This document shows positions 31,736 to 42,098 of a DNA stretch of 64,000 nucleotides, piece after piece. The translations under genes were made by a program, and so were the position numbers. The notes under the pieces were generated by a model. That model did no database searches and was not told the DNA's origin. It worked only from the letters and a program-made list of their open reading frames with translations. The DNA is from Neisseriaceae bacterium. Its GTDB lineage: Bacteria; Pseudomonadota; Gammaproteobacteria; Burkholderiales; Neisseriaceae. Numbering within the stretch: position 1 is the first letter of the stretch; every line of letters starts with the position of its first letter. The stretch covers positions 496,001-560,000 of the forward strand of contig CP046107.1 in NCBI GenBank assembly GCA_016864895.1, in the 5' to 3' direction.

Positions 31736-32908
31736 CTAATCTACCTGCCTTCTTAACATTGCAGGAACTTCAAAATTATCCATAACAGACTGTTTCTTAA
31801 AATCTTCAGCTGTTAATCTATTCGATCTCCCCGAATTTCTTCCTGAACGAATAATAGATCCCAAACCCATTATACCTTCAGTCCCAGTGGCCTCACTGTT
31901 GTTAATGATATTCAGATGACTACTTTGTCTAACCTCTGAGTTATCTTTCAAATCAGTAGCGATAATAGTAACACGAATAGTATCTTCATCCATGTTTTCA
32001 TCTTCAACAGTGCCATATTTCCTTTCAGCTGAAGGATCAACATAATCATCAATAATAGACATTATTTCTCGATATTCTGACATTCTCAAAGAGCCAGGTG
32101 CTGTAGTAATATTAAGCAAAACACCTTTTGCACCCTTCAATGATATATTATCCAATAGAGGATTTGAAATCGCTTTTTCAGTAGCCAATCTTGCCCTATC
32201 GTCTCCAGATTCCTCAGCAGATCCCATCATCGCAATACCACGGATGCTCATAATATTTTTCACATCACTAAAATCAAGATTAATGAGCCCAGCACTACTT
32301 ACTACTTCATGTATCCCCAATACTGCAGAAGTTAAAATACTATCTGCAGCCTTAAATGCTTCTCTCATAGAAACATCTTCACCTAACACATTCAAAAGAT
32401 TATCATTTGGAATCACAATGAGAGAATCTACAAATTCTTTTAAAGCTTCGATACCCTCTTGTGCAATCTGATTACGCTTACCTTCATACTCAAAAGGTCT
32501 GGTCACTACTGCCACCGTTAAAATTCCCATTTCCTTAGCAATTCCAGCAATAACCGGTGATGCCCCCGTGCCTGTACCGCCCCCCATCCCAGTTGTGATA
32601 AACAGCATATGTGCACCTTTGATGACTTCTGCAATTAACTCTCTATTTTCTAAAGCTGCTTGCCTTCCAACCTCCGGATCTGCACCAGCACCTAGCCCTT
32701 TAGTAAGATTAGCACCGAGTCTAACCTGTGTACCTGCTAAATTATTTTTTAAGGACTGTGCATCTGTATTTGCACTAATAAACTCAACACCTCTTAATCC
32801 AGAATTAATCATATTATTGATAGCATTACAACCACCACCACCAACACCAATGACTTTCACAACTGCAGAATCTACTTTGTCCTCCGCTATGTTATATACT
32901 AATTCCAT
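31736..32908 (-). CDS. ftsZ: Cell division GTPase FtsZ
   Basis: FtsZ polymerises into the Z-ring. The 390-residue protein has the GTP-binding GGGTGTG motif at 109-115, NTDAQSLKNN near 47, a T7 region containing NLDFSDVKNIM, and the C-terminal anchor peptide DNFEVPAMLRRQ that binds FtsA and ZipA. A GAGGA ribosome site precedes the ATG. It is separated from ftsA by 94 bp, enough for an internal promoter. Confidence 0.99.
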   Translation of the reverse strand: MELVYNIAEDKVDSAVVKVIGVGGGGCNAINNMINSGLRGVEFISANTDAQSLKNNLAGTQVRLGANLTKGLGAGADPEVGRQAALENRELIAEVIKGAHMLFITTGMGGGTGTGASPVIAGIAKEMGILTVAVVTRPFEYEGKRNQIAQEGIEALKEFVDSLIVIPNDNLLNVLGEDVSMREAFKAADSILTSAVLGIHEVVSSAGLINLDFSDVKNIMSIRGIAMMGSAEESGDDRARLATEKAISNPLLDNISLKGAKGVLLNITTAPGSLRMSEYREIMSIIDDYVDPSAERKYGTVEDENMDEDTIRVTIIATDLKDNSEVRQSSHLNIINNSEATGTEGIMGLGSIIRSGRNSGRSNRLTAEDFKKQSVMDNFEVPAMLRRQVD

Positions 32909-33002
32909 ATCTATCTATCCTCTTTCTTAGTGCAAATTTATTTTACAAAACAACCCTAATTATAACCCATAGAACTGATACTGATAACCATTTAAAAATT
33001 AT

Positions 33003-34226
33003 TTAAAAATAATTTTTAAATAAACTAACTATTTTTTTTATGAATGCCCCGTCATAACTATAAACTTGTGAATAGGCCTTTAAATCCGCCTCATAGGCAT
33101 GCTGCAACAAACCAACTGCAGTGGCATAACGGGGATTTTTCAAACGCTCAGACATTCCTCCAATCTCTCGAGGCACCCCTATTCTTACTGGTAAATTAAA
33201 CATATCCTCTGCCAATTCAAGCATTCCCTCTAATAAAGCAGTTCCACCTGTAATCACTATACCTGAAGTTAATAAGTCAGCAGGACAACTCGCACTTTCT
33301 AACTCATTAATCACAACTTCTAGAATATCTTCAACTCTTGGACCAATAATACTGGCTAGGTTCTTCCTAGAAATTTGCCTTGATTGACGATTACCTACGC
33401 TAGGTACCTCAATCATTTCATCTTCCATATTCAAGTCAGATACAGCAATTCCGTGGTGAATTTTAATATACTCTGCGGCTGCATGGGGTGTTCTTAACGC
33501 TTGAGCCAAATCTTTAGTAATCAAATCTCCTGCCACTGGAATAACTGCTGTATGACGGATAGCACCATTAATATATACAGCAATATCAGTAGTACCACCT
33601 CCTATATCAATACAACATACGCCTAATTCTTTCTCATCTTCTGTCAATACAGCCATTGAACTAGCCAACGGTTGTAAAATAATATCTTCGGTAATTAAAT
33701 TACAACGATTAACACACTTTTCCAAATTTTGAATCGCAGTCACTGCCCCAGTAATAATATGTACACCGGTTTCAAGACGCATCCCACTCATACCCAAAGG
33801 TTCTTTAACACCTGCTTGATTATCAATGATAAACTCTCTCATAACAGTGTGCAATACTTGATGATCAGGTGGTATATTTACTGCTTTAGCCGCTTCTATT
33901 GCTCGATCAATATCTGCTTGATGAACTTCTCCATCCTTGATTTTAACCACCCCTGCAGAATTAACACTCCTAACATGATTGCCTGCAATTCCTATAATTA
34001 CCCGATCAATATCTCTGTCTGCCATTAATTGAGCTTCTTCAACTGCTTGCCTTATGGATTGAGCAGTCGCATCAATATTAGTCACCATACCAGCTCGCAG
34101 ACCTCTTGAAGGAGCTTGACCTATACCGATCACATCAATCACATCACCCTCTTGCACTTCACCCAATAAAGCAACTATCTTAGAGGTACCTATATCTAAT
34201 GAACACAAGTATCTTCTATCTCTCAT
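33003..34226 (-). CDS. ftsA: Cell division protein FtsA
   Basis: FtsA is the actin-like ATPase that tethers FtsZ to the membrane. The 407-residue protein opens with SLDIGTSKIVALLGE (phosphate-1 motif), has CIDIGGGTTDIAVY (phosphate-2) and a GIVITGGTALLEGM adenosine motif, and ends with an amphipathic helix (FIKKIVSLFKNYF) for membrane binding. A 117-bp gap separates it from ftsQ, longer than elsewhere in the cluster, so an internal promoter is likely there. Confidence 0.98.
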   Translation of the reverse strand: MRDRRYLCSLDIGTSKIVALLGEVQEGDVIDVIGIGQAPSRGLRAGMVTNIDATAQSIRQAVEEAQLMADRDIDRVIIGIAGNHVRSVNSAGVVKIKDGEVHQADIDRAIEAAKAVNIPPDHQVLHTVMREFIIDNQAGVKEPLGMSGMRLETGVHIITGAVTAIQNLEKCVNRCNLITEDIILQPLASSMAVLTEDEKELGVCCIDIGGGTTDIAVYINGAIRHTAVIPVAGDLITKDLAQALRTPHAAAEYIKIHHGIAVSDLNMEDEMIEVPSVGNRQSRQISRKNLASIIGPRVEDILEVVINELESASCPADLLTSGIVITGGTALLEGMLELAEDMFNLPVRIGVPREIGGMSERLKNPRYATAVGLLQHAYEADLKAYSQVYSYDGAFIKKIVSLFKNYF

Positions 34227-34343
34227 AATTTTCTTACCATCTGAATTTGATCCAAATACTCACTACTATTTATTATGATAATGATTCTCGCTATTTTATA
34301 TTTTACTTGATAAAACCCCAGTAGTACATGATTTTAAATCAAT

Positions 34344-35102
34344 TTAGTATTTAACTGAAAAACCATTGCTATATTCCATATGAATTTCCTGTATAGGGCG
34401 GTCATCACTTTCTAACAATTTATTCCAAACAACTAGTAATTGAGATAATTTCGACACTACGTTCTCTCGTCCTAAATAGATCTTTATACCATCATCAATA
34501 TGCAGAATCCAAGTAGAACGAGTAGTATATTCTAATTTTTCAACATTTATATTGTATTTCTTTAACATCGGATAAATTTGGTAATATAAATCAAAAATAA
34601 TTTTCTCAGTATTAATCGATCCCTCAAACCATACTAAAGAATTTTTTATATCTGCTTCTGCTATATCTGCTTCAAACAAATTGCCTTTATTATCTACTAA
34701 ATATGACTTTTTTGTCTTATCATGTGTTTTCCATTTAGCTAATGGTTGCCTTTCTGAAATTACTATTTTAATAGTATCTGGCCAAGACCTACCTACTTCT
34801 ACTTTATCAATCCAGCTTTTTTGTTCAAATTTCTCTTTTACACCATTTAAATTAATACTCAAGAAATTGAAACCACTACGATAAGGCGTCAACAATGTAT
34901 TAATTTCCTCTGCTGTCACATGTTGCAAACTACCACTTTGTGTTATCACATTAAAATTACGAATAGGGAACCAATTAGAATAATTGTAAATCCAACACAA
35001 AAATGCAGTACTACCTCCTAACAGAACCAAAACTAACACAATCCTAATAGTGGTCTTAAGCAAGTTAGGTTTTTGGTATTTCCGTATATTTTTAGGTTGC
35101 AT
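34344..35102 (-). CDS. ftsQ: Cell division protein FtsQ
   Basis: FtsQ is a bitopic divisome protein that links FtsL-FtsB to the ring. The 252-residue protein has a basic cytoplasmic start, one transmembrane segment (about 18-40), a POTRA domain (FPIRNFNVITQSGSLQHV onward) and the FtsQ beta domain with WPDTIKIVISERQPLAKW. Its ATG lies inside the last codons of ddl, an 11-base overlap, indicating coupled translation. Confidence 0.95.
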   Translation of the reverse strand: MQPKNIRKYQKPNLLKTTIRIVLVLVLLGGSTAFLCWIYNYSNWFPIRNFNVITQSGSLQHVTAEEINTLLTPYRSGFNFLSINLNGVKEKFEQKSWIDKVEVGRSWPDTIKIVISERQPLAKWKTHDKTKKSYLVDNKGNLFEADIAEADIKNSLVWFEGSINTEKIIFDLYYQIYPMLKKYNINVEKLEYTTRSTWILHIDDGIKIYLGRENVVSKLSQLLVVWNKLLESDDRPIQEIHMEYSNGFSVKY

Positions 35103-35997
35103 AACTTAAAATTCTTAAGCAAAGTTGTTCAAAATTCAAACCATATTCAAAAGCCGATTTTGGAACTAAACTATGAGTTGTCATTCCTGGAGCAGCATTA
35201 ACTTCTAACAAATAAAATTTTCCATCTACACCTCTCATAAAATCTACTCTTCCCCAGTTACTACAACCTAAACTATTGAAAGCTTGTAGACAAATTTGTT
35301 TCGCATACCGCTCGTCCTCCTCCGACAAACCAGCAGGACAACTATACACAGTATCATTTCTTAGATATTTTGCTTCATAGTCATAAAACTCATTACTCGG
35401 CTCTATCTTCACCACAGGTAAGGCCTCTGATCCAATGATGGGACATGAAAACTCTCCTCCACTTAAAAAAGTTTCAGCAATAACTTCTGTATATTGTGTT
35501 GATAATTTTGTGTACACTTCCAATAATTCTGTTCTATCTTTAATCTTGTGCACACCAATACTACTACCTTCACGTGTAGGTTTCATAAATAAAGGGAAGC
35601 CCAGCTGCTCACAGGCTTCTAGTTTTGATTCATTATTTACCAAAACATAATCGGCAATAGGTAAATTTTCCTTTTCCCATAACAACTTGGTTAAATACTT
35701 ATCATCACTCAATACACACGCTCTAGAGTCTGAACCAGTATAAGGAATAGCCATCATCTCTAGACAAGACTGTATTTCCCCATTTTCTCCAGAGCCACCA
35801 TGTAATACGACGAAAGCAACATCAAAGCCTTGCTTTTTTAGTTCAAAAATATCTTGCTCAGAAGGATCAAATAGCTCTGCATTGATATTTTTATTGATCA
35901 GTGCTTGATACACTGCCTGTCCACTCATTAGAGAAATCTCTCTTTCCAAAGATTTCCCCCCATATAGGATAGCTACCTTATTAAAATTAAATTCCAT
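35092..35997 (-). CDS. ddl: D-alanine-D-alanine ligase
   Basis: Ddl joins two D-alanines for the peptidoglycan stem. The 301-residue ATP-grasp enzyme starts KVAILYGGKSLEREISLMSG, has the substrate-loop block FMKPTREGSSIGV and the metal-binding LLEVNAAPGMTTHSL near the C-terminus. Size and cluster position fit the DdlB type. Its ATG follows the murC stop by one base and uses the GGGGTTG within the murC end as ribosome site. Confidence 0.98.
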   Translation of the reverse strand: MEFNFNKVAILYGGKSLEREISLMSGQAVYQALINKNINAELFDPSEQDIFELKKQGFDVAFVVLHGGSGENGEIQSCLEMMAIPYTGSDSRACVLSDDKYLTKLLWEKENLPIADYVLVNNESKLEACEQLGFPLFMKPTREGSSIGVHKIKDRTELLEVYTKLSTQYTEVIAETFLSGGEFSCPIIGSEALPVVKIEPSNEFYDYEAKYLRNDTVYSCPAGLSEEDERYAKQICLQAFNSLGCSNWGRVDFMRGVDGKFYLLEVNAAPGMTTHSLVPKSAFEYGLNFEQLCLRILSYAT

Positions 35998-35998
35998 T

Positions 35999-37411
35999 TC
36001 AACCCCTATTTTTTTGACTCAGTGCCACTAACTGAGATGCAATTTTATTAATACTCCCAGCTCCCATAGTTAAAATTAAATCATTATCTTGTGCTATATT
36101 AAATAGAGTCTCGGCTACCTTGCTAATATCTCCTTGATAAATAGGCTCCACATTAGATTGAACACGTAAACTTCTAGTTAAAGTTTTACTATCCGCAGCA
36201 ACAATAGGTTTTTCCCCTGCCGCATACACATCTGTCAGTATAACTAAATCTGCCATTTGCAACACTTCAATAAAATCTTCAAATAAATCCCTTGTACGCG
36301 TGTACCGATGAGGTTGAAAAACTAATACTAATCTTTTCCCAGGATATGCTTGTTTAGCTGCCAATATGGTTGATCTAATCTCAATAGGGTGGTGTCCATA
36401 ATCGTCTATAACCAATGCAGATCCTTTATTACCTACTAGATTAATTTCTCCATAAGATTGGAATCTTCTTCCAACGCCTTGAAACTTCATTAAACCCTCT
36501 TGAATGGCAGAAATTTCTGTCCCACATTCCAACGCCACACCAATAGCCCCTAATGCATTCAAAACACTGTGTTGTCCAGGAAAATTCAGGGTCACTGGAA
36601 ATTGCAATAATTCTCCTACCCTCTTAACATTAACAATAAATTGCATTTGAATACCATTCGCTGTGATATCCGTTGCAAAGATATCTGCTTCTTTTGTCAA
36701 ACCATAAGTGCTATAAGGTTTTTTAATCTCGGGTAAAATACAGTTAATATTTTCATTCTCTATACAGAGAAAAGCTTTACCATAAAACGGTAGGCGATGT
36801 ACAAACTCAATGAAAGCTTGATGTAATTTTTCCATACTAAATTCATAAGTCTCCATATGGTCTTCATCAATATTCGTTACAATAGAAAATAAAGGCGTTA
36901 GATATAAAAAAGAAGCATCAGACTCATCTGCCTCTACAATAATAAATTCACCCTTACCTAATTTAGCATTAGTCGCAACTGAGTTTAATCTACCTCCAAT
37001 CACATAGGTTGGATCAAAATTACCTACATCTAAAATTGATGCTAACATACTAGTTGTTGTTGTTTTTCCATGGGTTCCTGCAACTGCAATACCTCTTCTA
37101 AATCTCATCAACTCGGATAACATTAAAGCCCTAGGTATAACAGGGATATTGGAAGATAAGGCGCTAATTAATTCAGGATTATCTGGCTGAATAGCCGTTG
37201 AAGTAACCACTACTTCAACATCTTGCACATGTTCTAGTTTATGTCCTTGAAATACTTTAACACCAATCGCTTGAAGATGCTGAGTACTCGCACTGCTAAC
37301 CATATCTGAACCAGAAATTTGATACCCTAAATTATGGAGTACTTCAGCAATACCACACATGCCTGTACCTCCAATACCAATAAAATGAATACGTTTTACT
37401 CTATTTTTCAT
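35999..37411 (-). CDS. murC: UDP-N-acetylmuramate-L-alanine ligase
   Basis: MurC adds L-alanine to UDP-MurNAc. The 470-residue protein has the N-terminal IHFIGIGGTGMCGIAEVL motif typical of MurC, the P-loop GTHGKTTT near residues 112-119, and a central YGHHPIEIRSTI block. Length is normal. It starts 12 bp after murG. Confidence 0.98.
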   Translation of the reverse strand: MKNRVKRIHFIGIGGTGMCGIAEVLHNLGYQISGSDMVSSASTQHLQAIGVKVFQGHKLEHVQDVEVVVTSTAIQPDNPELISALSSNIPVIPRALMLSELMRFRRGIAVAGTHGKTTTTSMLASILDVGNFDPTYVIGGRLNSVATNAKLGKGEFIIVEADESDASFLYLTPLFSIVTNIDEDHMETYEFSMEKLHQAFIEFVHRLPFYGKAFLCIENENINCILPEIKKPYSTYGLTKEADIFATDITANGIQMQFIVNVKRVGELLQFPVTLNFPGQHSVLNALGAIGVALECGTEISAIQEGLMKFQGVGRRFQSYGEINLVGNKGSALVIDDYGHHPIEIRSTILAAKQAYPGKRLVLVFQPHRYTRTRDLFEDFIEVLQMADLVILTDVYAAGEKPIVAADSKTLTRSLRVQSNVEPIYQGDISKVAETLFNIAQDNDLILTMGAGSINKIASQLVALSQKNRG

Positions 37412-37423
37412 ACTTTATGATTA

Positions 37424-38482
37424 TTAACTTAAAGAAACAATTCTATCAGCAATCTTCTGATCAGCATTAAAAATTGCTAATTTCCGTGCATTTTTAGCCC
37501 AGGCTAAACATTGTTCTCGTGTTAATCTCTGTATACTTTCTGCCATTTGCTCTATTGATAGGTTAGCTTGCTCAATACACTTCACTGCCTTTCCTTCAAC
37601 TAAATATTTAGCATTATAAGTTTGATGATCATCAACTGCGAAAGGGAAAGGAATTAAATATCCACCCAATCCAGCAGCTGCTAACTCTGAGACTGTTAGT
37701 GCTCCTGAACGGCATACTACAAAGTCTGAATGACTATATTCATACGCCATATCATCGATAAATTCTATGACTTCAGCATCAACCGCTAATTCTTCGTACA
37801 AAGCTTTAACCATTCCTAAATTGTTTTTACCACATTGATGCTTTACTGAAGGTCTTTTATCCTTAGGAATTAAGGATAACATCAAAGGAATTTGTTCGTT
37901 AAAGACTCTTGCACCTAGTGACCCTCCAACAACCAACATATGTAAATGATTCTTGAACGATAAGAACCTCTCTTCAGGACTAGATATACTAACAATAGTT
38001 TCTCGTATCGGATTTCCAATCAATCCATCAGTATTGGAAAAAGTTTTTGGAAAAGCATAAAACACCTGATCTGCTATGTTGGCCAAGACCTTATTAGACA
38101 ATCCAGCAATTGCATTTTGTTCATGAATTATCAGAGGAATACCTGACAATTTCGCTGCTATACCACCAGGAAAAGACACAAAACCACCAAAACCAACTGC
38201 CCCCTTTATTTGATTTCTTTGAATAATCTTTCTAACATTAGCAATTGACTTGGTTAAGGTAAAAGGCAATAACAATTTTCTTTTTAATCCATTTGCTCTA
38301 ATACCTTTGATGGGAATAGTTTCTAACTTAATATTATATTTAGGAATAATATTTGTTTCCATTGAGCCATCACTACCCAACCATACGATTTCATGTCCCA
38401 TTTTTTGTAATTTTTGAGCTACTGCTAATGCAGGAAATATATGACCTCCTGTTCCTCCTGCCATAATCAAATAATTACTCAT
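37424..38482 (-). CDS. murG: UDP-GlcNAc: lipid I GlcNAc transferase
   Basis: MurG makes lipid II from lipid I on the cytoplasmic face of the membrane. The 352-residue GT-B enzyme has the first glycine-rich loop MAGGTGGHIFPALAVA, the second GFGGFVSFPGG, the third VVGGSLGA, and the donor-site ESGALT-type stretch (VCRSGALTVSELAAAG). It overlaps the ftsW stop by four bases (ATGA). Confidence 0.98.
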   Translation of the reverse strand: MSNYLIMAGGTGGHIFPALAVAQKLQKMGHEIVWLGSDGSMETNIIPKYNIKLETIPIKGIRANGLKRKLLLPFTLTKSIANVRKIIQRNQIKGAVGFGGFVSFPGGIAAKLSGIPLIIHEQNAIAGLSNKVLANIADQVFYAFPKTFSNTDGLIGNPIRETIVSISSPEERFLSFKNHLHMLVVGGSLGARVFNEQIPLMLSLIPKDKRPSVKHQCGKNNLGMVKALYEELAVDAEVIEFIDDMAYEYSHSDFVVCRSGALTVSELAAAGLGGYLIPFPFAVDDHQTYNAKYLVEGKAVKCIEQANLSIEQMAESIQRLTREQCLAWAKNARKLAIFNADQKIADRIVSLS

Positions 38483-39630
38483 ATATCAAAACCTAATGTT
38501 TTTCTTCTATTTTCATAGTCTATCCTCATTAACACACTAATTGCTAAAACACCTACCAATAATGAAGAACCCCCATAGGATACAAAGGGTAATGTTAAAC
38601 CCTTTGTAGGTAAAGTACCTGTATTAATACCAATATGTAACAAGGCTTGTATACCTATCCAAACCCCGATACCCTTCGCTACAAAAGAAGAGTAGAACAA
38701 ATCTAGGTCACTTGCCTTTTTACCAATAGAAAATGCCCGTATCGTAATCCAAATATATGTAAAACATAAAATAATCAAAGCCACCACACCTAATTCTTCA
38801 ACAATAAATGAAGCAATAAAATCAGTGTGTAACTCAGGCAAACCATATCGCGCCATTCCATTACCCAAACCAACTCCCCAAATACCACCATTGGCATTTG
38901 CCACAAAAGATTGTATTGTCTGAAAGCCTGCACCCAACGGGTCAGCTTCAGGGTGTAAAAATGTCATAATTCTTTCAATACGATAAGGAGCAATTAAAAT
39001 TGCAAAAACCGCACCTATCAAACCGATGACTATGATAATTAAAAACCAGCTTAAACGTAACCCCGCCATAAATAACATAGACAGAGTGATGACAAAAACA
39101 ATAACTGCAGAACCTAAATCCCCACTCACTAGTATTAGAGCAGCACCAAATGCTGGCACAATACCTACAAACCAAATTTTTTTGAATTCAGTTAAGACTT
39201 CAAATTTTCTATGAAGATAACTGGCCAAGTACAAAATAACTACAAATTTGAATAGCTCTGCTGGTTGAATATTAAAAATACCCAATATCCTGATCCAACG
39301 TTTGGCTCCATTAACTTCAGTTCCTACAAACAATACAAAAATCAATAGAAATAAGCTAACAAAAACTATTAGTGGTATCAATCTCTGTAATTTTCTCATT
39401 GAAATAGTTGCAAAGTTTACCAAGCCGAAAATTATAGAAATAAAGAAAAAAATACCTTGACGAATTATGTAATAATATTCACTATCTATTTTACGAATTC
39501 TTCCATCTACCGAAGCAGAATAAATCATCACTAATCCAAAAACAATGAGTAAAATTAGTACCCACATCAATATTTTGTCATAGCGCTCATTCAAAATCTT
39601 CCTATCTAACAATTTATTATGCCGATTCAC
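38479..39630 (-). CDS. ftsW: Lipid II polymerase FtsW (SEDS family)
   Basis: FtsW is the septal peptidoglycan glycosyltransferase that works with FtsI. The 383-residue protein has about ten membrane segments, starting after residue 18 (LMWVLILLIVFGLVMIYSAS), and the late SEDS signature GTLPTKGLTLPFVSYGG. The start is GTG, 14 bases inside the end of murD, with GGAG eight bases upstream. A cytoplasmic N-terminal tail precedes the first segment. Confidence 0.97.
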   Translation of the reverse strand: MNRHNKLLDRKILNERYDKILMWVLILLIVFGLVMIYSASVDGRIRKIDSEYYYIIRQGIFFFISIIFGLVNFATISMRKLQRLIPLIVFVSLFLLIFVLFVGTEVNGAKRWIRILGIFNIQPAELFKFVVILYLASYLHRKFEVLTEFKKIWFVGIVPAFGAALILVSGDLGSAVIVFVITLSMLFMAGLRLSWFLIIIVIGLIGAVFAILIAPYRIERIMTFLHPEADPLGAGFQTIQSFVANANGGIWGVGLGNGMARYGLPELHTDFIASFIVEELGVVALIILCFTYIWITIRAFSIGKKASDLDLFYSSFVAKGIGVWIGIQALLHIGINTGTLPTKGLTLPFVSYGGSSLLVGVLAISVLMRIDYENRRKTLGFDI

Positions 39631-40999
39631 TCTTTAACTCCTCGAACACTTTAACAAATACTTCCGAACGATGAGCATAATCTCTAAACATATCCATACT
39701 AGCACAAGCAGGACTTAACAGAATCCAACTATTTTTTGGTGCCACTCGATAAGCTTTTTGAACCGCTTCTTCTAAACTAGCACATAGTATTGGTTCAATA
39801 CTGGAATGTTCGAAAACCCGCGCAATTTGCTTTGCATCCTGTCCTATCAAAAATAAACCTATAACTTTATCTTCTACAATTGTTCTTAAAGGTCTAAAGT
39901 CCTGTCCTTTACCTAACCCTCCAGCAATCAAAATCACATCTGTAGGCACCCCTTCCAAAGCTGCTATTGTTGCACCTACGTTAGTTCCTTTAGAATCATC
40001 AATGAAACTAATTGAATTAATTTCCCCAATTTTTTCAAATCGATGTGGTAACCCTTTAAAGTTAGGTAGACTAACCAACATTTCATCTAAACTCAATCCT
40101 ATTGACTCACACAAAGCTAATGCAACCAATATATTACCTGCATTATGCAATCCCTGTAAGGATAAACTTTGCATAGAAATTAAATAATCACTACCCTTCA
40201 TTAAAGCTTGATGCTTAGTATTTGGATTCAACCAATAATCACTACGTCCTTTTAATGAAAAATAAATGGTATTCATTTCAGTTCGTTGCATAGAACGACA
40301 CAATGCATCGTCTAGATTTAAAACCTGTGTTTTAGCGCCATCAAAAATTTTATCTTTATGGTAAGCATAGTCTAATAAATCTTTATATCTATCTAAGTGA
40401 TCCTCAGAAATATTTAAACAAGTTGTCGCATTTGCTGATAAATAAGAAATAGTTTCTAACTGAAAACTAGACAGTTCTAGAACCCACACATCAACCAATT
40501 TATTTTGTGAGTAAGCCGCATCCAAAATAGGTAGCCCTATATTCCCAGCTACTACTGTATTCATGCCAGCTTCACGACACAAATAACCTACTAGCTCTGT
40601 TACTGTACTTTTTCCATTTGAACCTGTAATGGCTATTAACTTTTCCTGTGGTTTTTTAATGTACTCCAACCATAGTTGAATATCCCCCGTGACTTCACCT
40701 CCTGATCGAATAAATTCCTGAATTTCTGGAAGATAAATAGAAAAGCCAGGACTCAACACTAAACAATCAAACGAATTGGAAAATAAAACCTCCTTGAGCT
40801 CTCCTGAATAGAAAAATACTTTAGGGAAATCTTGTGCTAAATCAGCCCTATCTTGATCTGAAATAGACCTAGCATAACCCGACAAAATCACCAGTTCTTT
40901 TGCTTGTAAAAATCTTAATACGGACTTACCCGTTTTTTGCAGTCCTAGTACAAGAATACGTTGATTATTTTTAAATTCCACAATTTTCTTATCCAACAT
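39617..40999 (-). CDS. murD: UDP-N-acetylmuramoylalanine-D-glutamate ligase
   Basis: MurD adds D-glutamate to UDP-MurNAc-L-Ala. The 460-residue enzyme has an N-terminal Rossmann-like domain (VLGLQKTGKSVLRFL), the central P-loop GSNGKSTV at about 126-133, an SEDHLDRY block and the C-terminal LLSPACASMDMF motif of MurD. It begins 4 bp after the mraY stop and overlaps ftsW. Confidence 0.97.
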   Translation of the reverse strand: MLDKKIVEFKNNQRILVLGLQKTGKSVLRFLQAKELVILSGYARSISDQDRADLAQDFPKVFFYSGELKEVLFSNSFDCLVLSPGFSIYLPEIQEFIRSGGEVTGDIQLWLEYIKKPQEKLIAITGSNGKSTVTELVGYLCREAGMNTVVAGNIGLPILDAAYSQNKLVDVWVLELSSFQLETISYLSANATTCLNISEDHLDRYKDLLDYAYHKDKIFDGAKTQVLNLDDALCRSMQRTEMNTIYFSLKGRSDYWLNPNTKHQALMKGSDYLISMQSLSLQGLHNAGNILVALALCESIGLSLDEMLVSLPNFKGLPHRFEKIGEINSISFIDDSKGTNVGATIAALEGVPTDVILIAGGLGKGQDFRPLRTIVEDKVIGLFLIGQDAKQIARVFEHSSIEPILCASLEEAVQKAYRVAPKNSWILLSPACASMDMFRDYAHRSEVFVKVFEELKSESA

Positions 41000-41003
41000 C
41001 CAA

Positions 41004-42089
41004 CTATCTAATTTTTAAAGAAGTCAACCCTATTAGAATTAACACAATCGTAATAATCCAAGAACGAATAACCACTTGGGTTTCCTCCCAACCTTTTTGT
41101 TCATAATGATGGTGAATAGGAGCCATTAAAAATACCCTCTTTCGTCTCATTTTATAAGAGCCAACCTGAAGCATTACCGATAATGTCTCAACCACAAACA
41201 ATCCACCCATAATAAATAAAATAATTTCTTGCCTCACAATCACAGCAATAGTACCCAATACACCACCTAAAGCCAATGAACCAACATCACCCATAAAAAC
41301 TTGTGCAGGATGGGCATTCCACCATAAGAATCCAAGACATGCACCACATATGGCCGCACAAAAAATAGTCACTTCCCCCACTTCAGGAATATATATTATT
41401 TGCAAATAATTTGAAAATTCTATATGTCCTGTGACATAAGTAAACACAGATAAACCTGCAGATAATAATACAACGGGAAGAGCAACCAAACCGTCCAAAC
41501 CATCCGTTAAATTGACTGCATTCGAGGTGCCTACAATCACAAAATAAGTTAAAACACAAAAACCCAGTGCACCCAAAGGATATTGACAATTTTTAATAAA
41601 AGGTATGATCAATTCAGCATATTGCCCATAATCAGCAAAATTTAATAAATAGATACCTACAAATATAGCTATCATAGATTGGTAAATTATTTTGAATCTT
41701 GCAGAAACACCATTAGGATCTTGATAAACTACTTTTTTCCAATCATCATAGAATCCCAACCCACCAATGGATAATAAAACAAATAATAGTAACCAAATAT
41801 AAATATTAGTCAAGTTTGCCCAAAGAAGTATTGTCAAGACAATGGATGCAATGATTAGAGACCCCCCCATTGTTGGGGTGCCAGCTTTAACAAGATGGGT
41901 TTGTGGCCCATCTTTCCTAATCGCTTGTCCTATTTTAAGTTCCGTTAATCTTCGAATAGTCCATGGACCAAAGAATAAACAAATAAATAAAGCGGTTAAA
42001 GCTGCCATTACAGCTCTGAAAGTAATATAATGAAACAGTCTGAACCAACTAACCCAATCACTTAATAAATCTGCTAACCATACAATCAT
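41004..42089 (-). CDS. mraY: Phospho-N-acetylmuramoyl-pentapeptide transferase
   Basis: MraY makes lipid I by moving phospho-MurNAc-pentapeptide to undecaprenyl phosphate. The 361-residue polytopic protein has GTPTMGG near residue 70, the metal and substrate aspartates in GFYDDWKK and NLTDGLDGL, and the cytoplasmic histidine loop [14 protein letters not shown] ribosome site lies upstream. It starts 9 bp after murF. Confidence 0.98.
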   Translation of the reverse strand: MIVWLADLLSDWVSWFRLFHYITFRAVMAALTALFICLFFGPWTIRRLTELKIGQAIRKDGPQTHLVKAGTPTMGGSLIIASIVLTILLWANLTNIYIWLLLFVLLSIGGLGFYDDWKKVVYQDPNGVSARFKIIYQSMIAIFVGIYLLNFADYGQYAELIIPFIKNCQYPLGALGFCVLTYFVIVGTSNAVNLTDGLDGLVALPVVLLSAGLSVFTYVTGHIEFSNYLQIIYIPEVGEVTIFCAAICGACLGFLWWNAHPAQVFMGDVGSLALGGVLGTIAVIVRQEIILFIMGGLFVVETLSVMLQVGSYKMRRKRVFLMAPIHHHYEQKGWEETQVVIRSWIITIVLILIGLTSLKIR

Positions 42090-42098
42090 ATTTTATAC

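Noticed and set aside
34277..34295. A Fur-box-like sequence (GATAATGAT followed by a poor second half) between ftsQ and ftsA
   Set aside because: Only about 14 of 19 positions match, the second half-site is weak, and iron control of ftsA is not expected.
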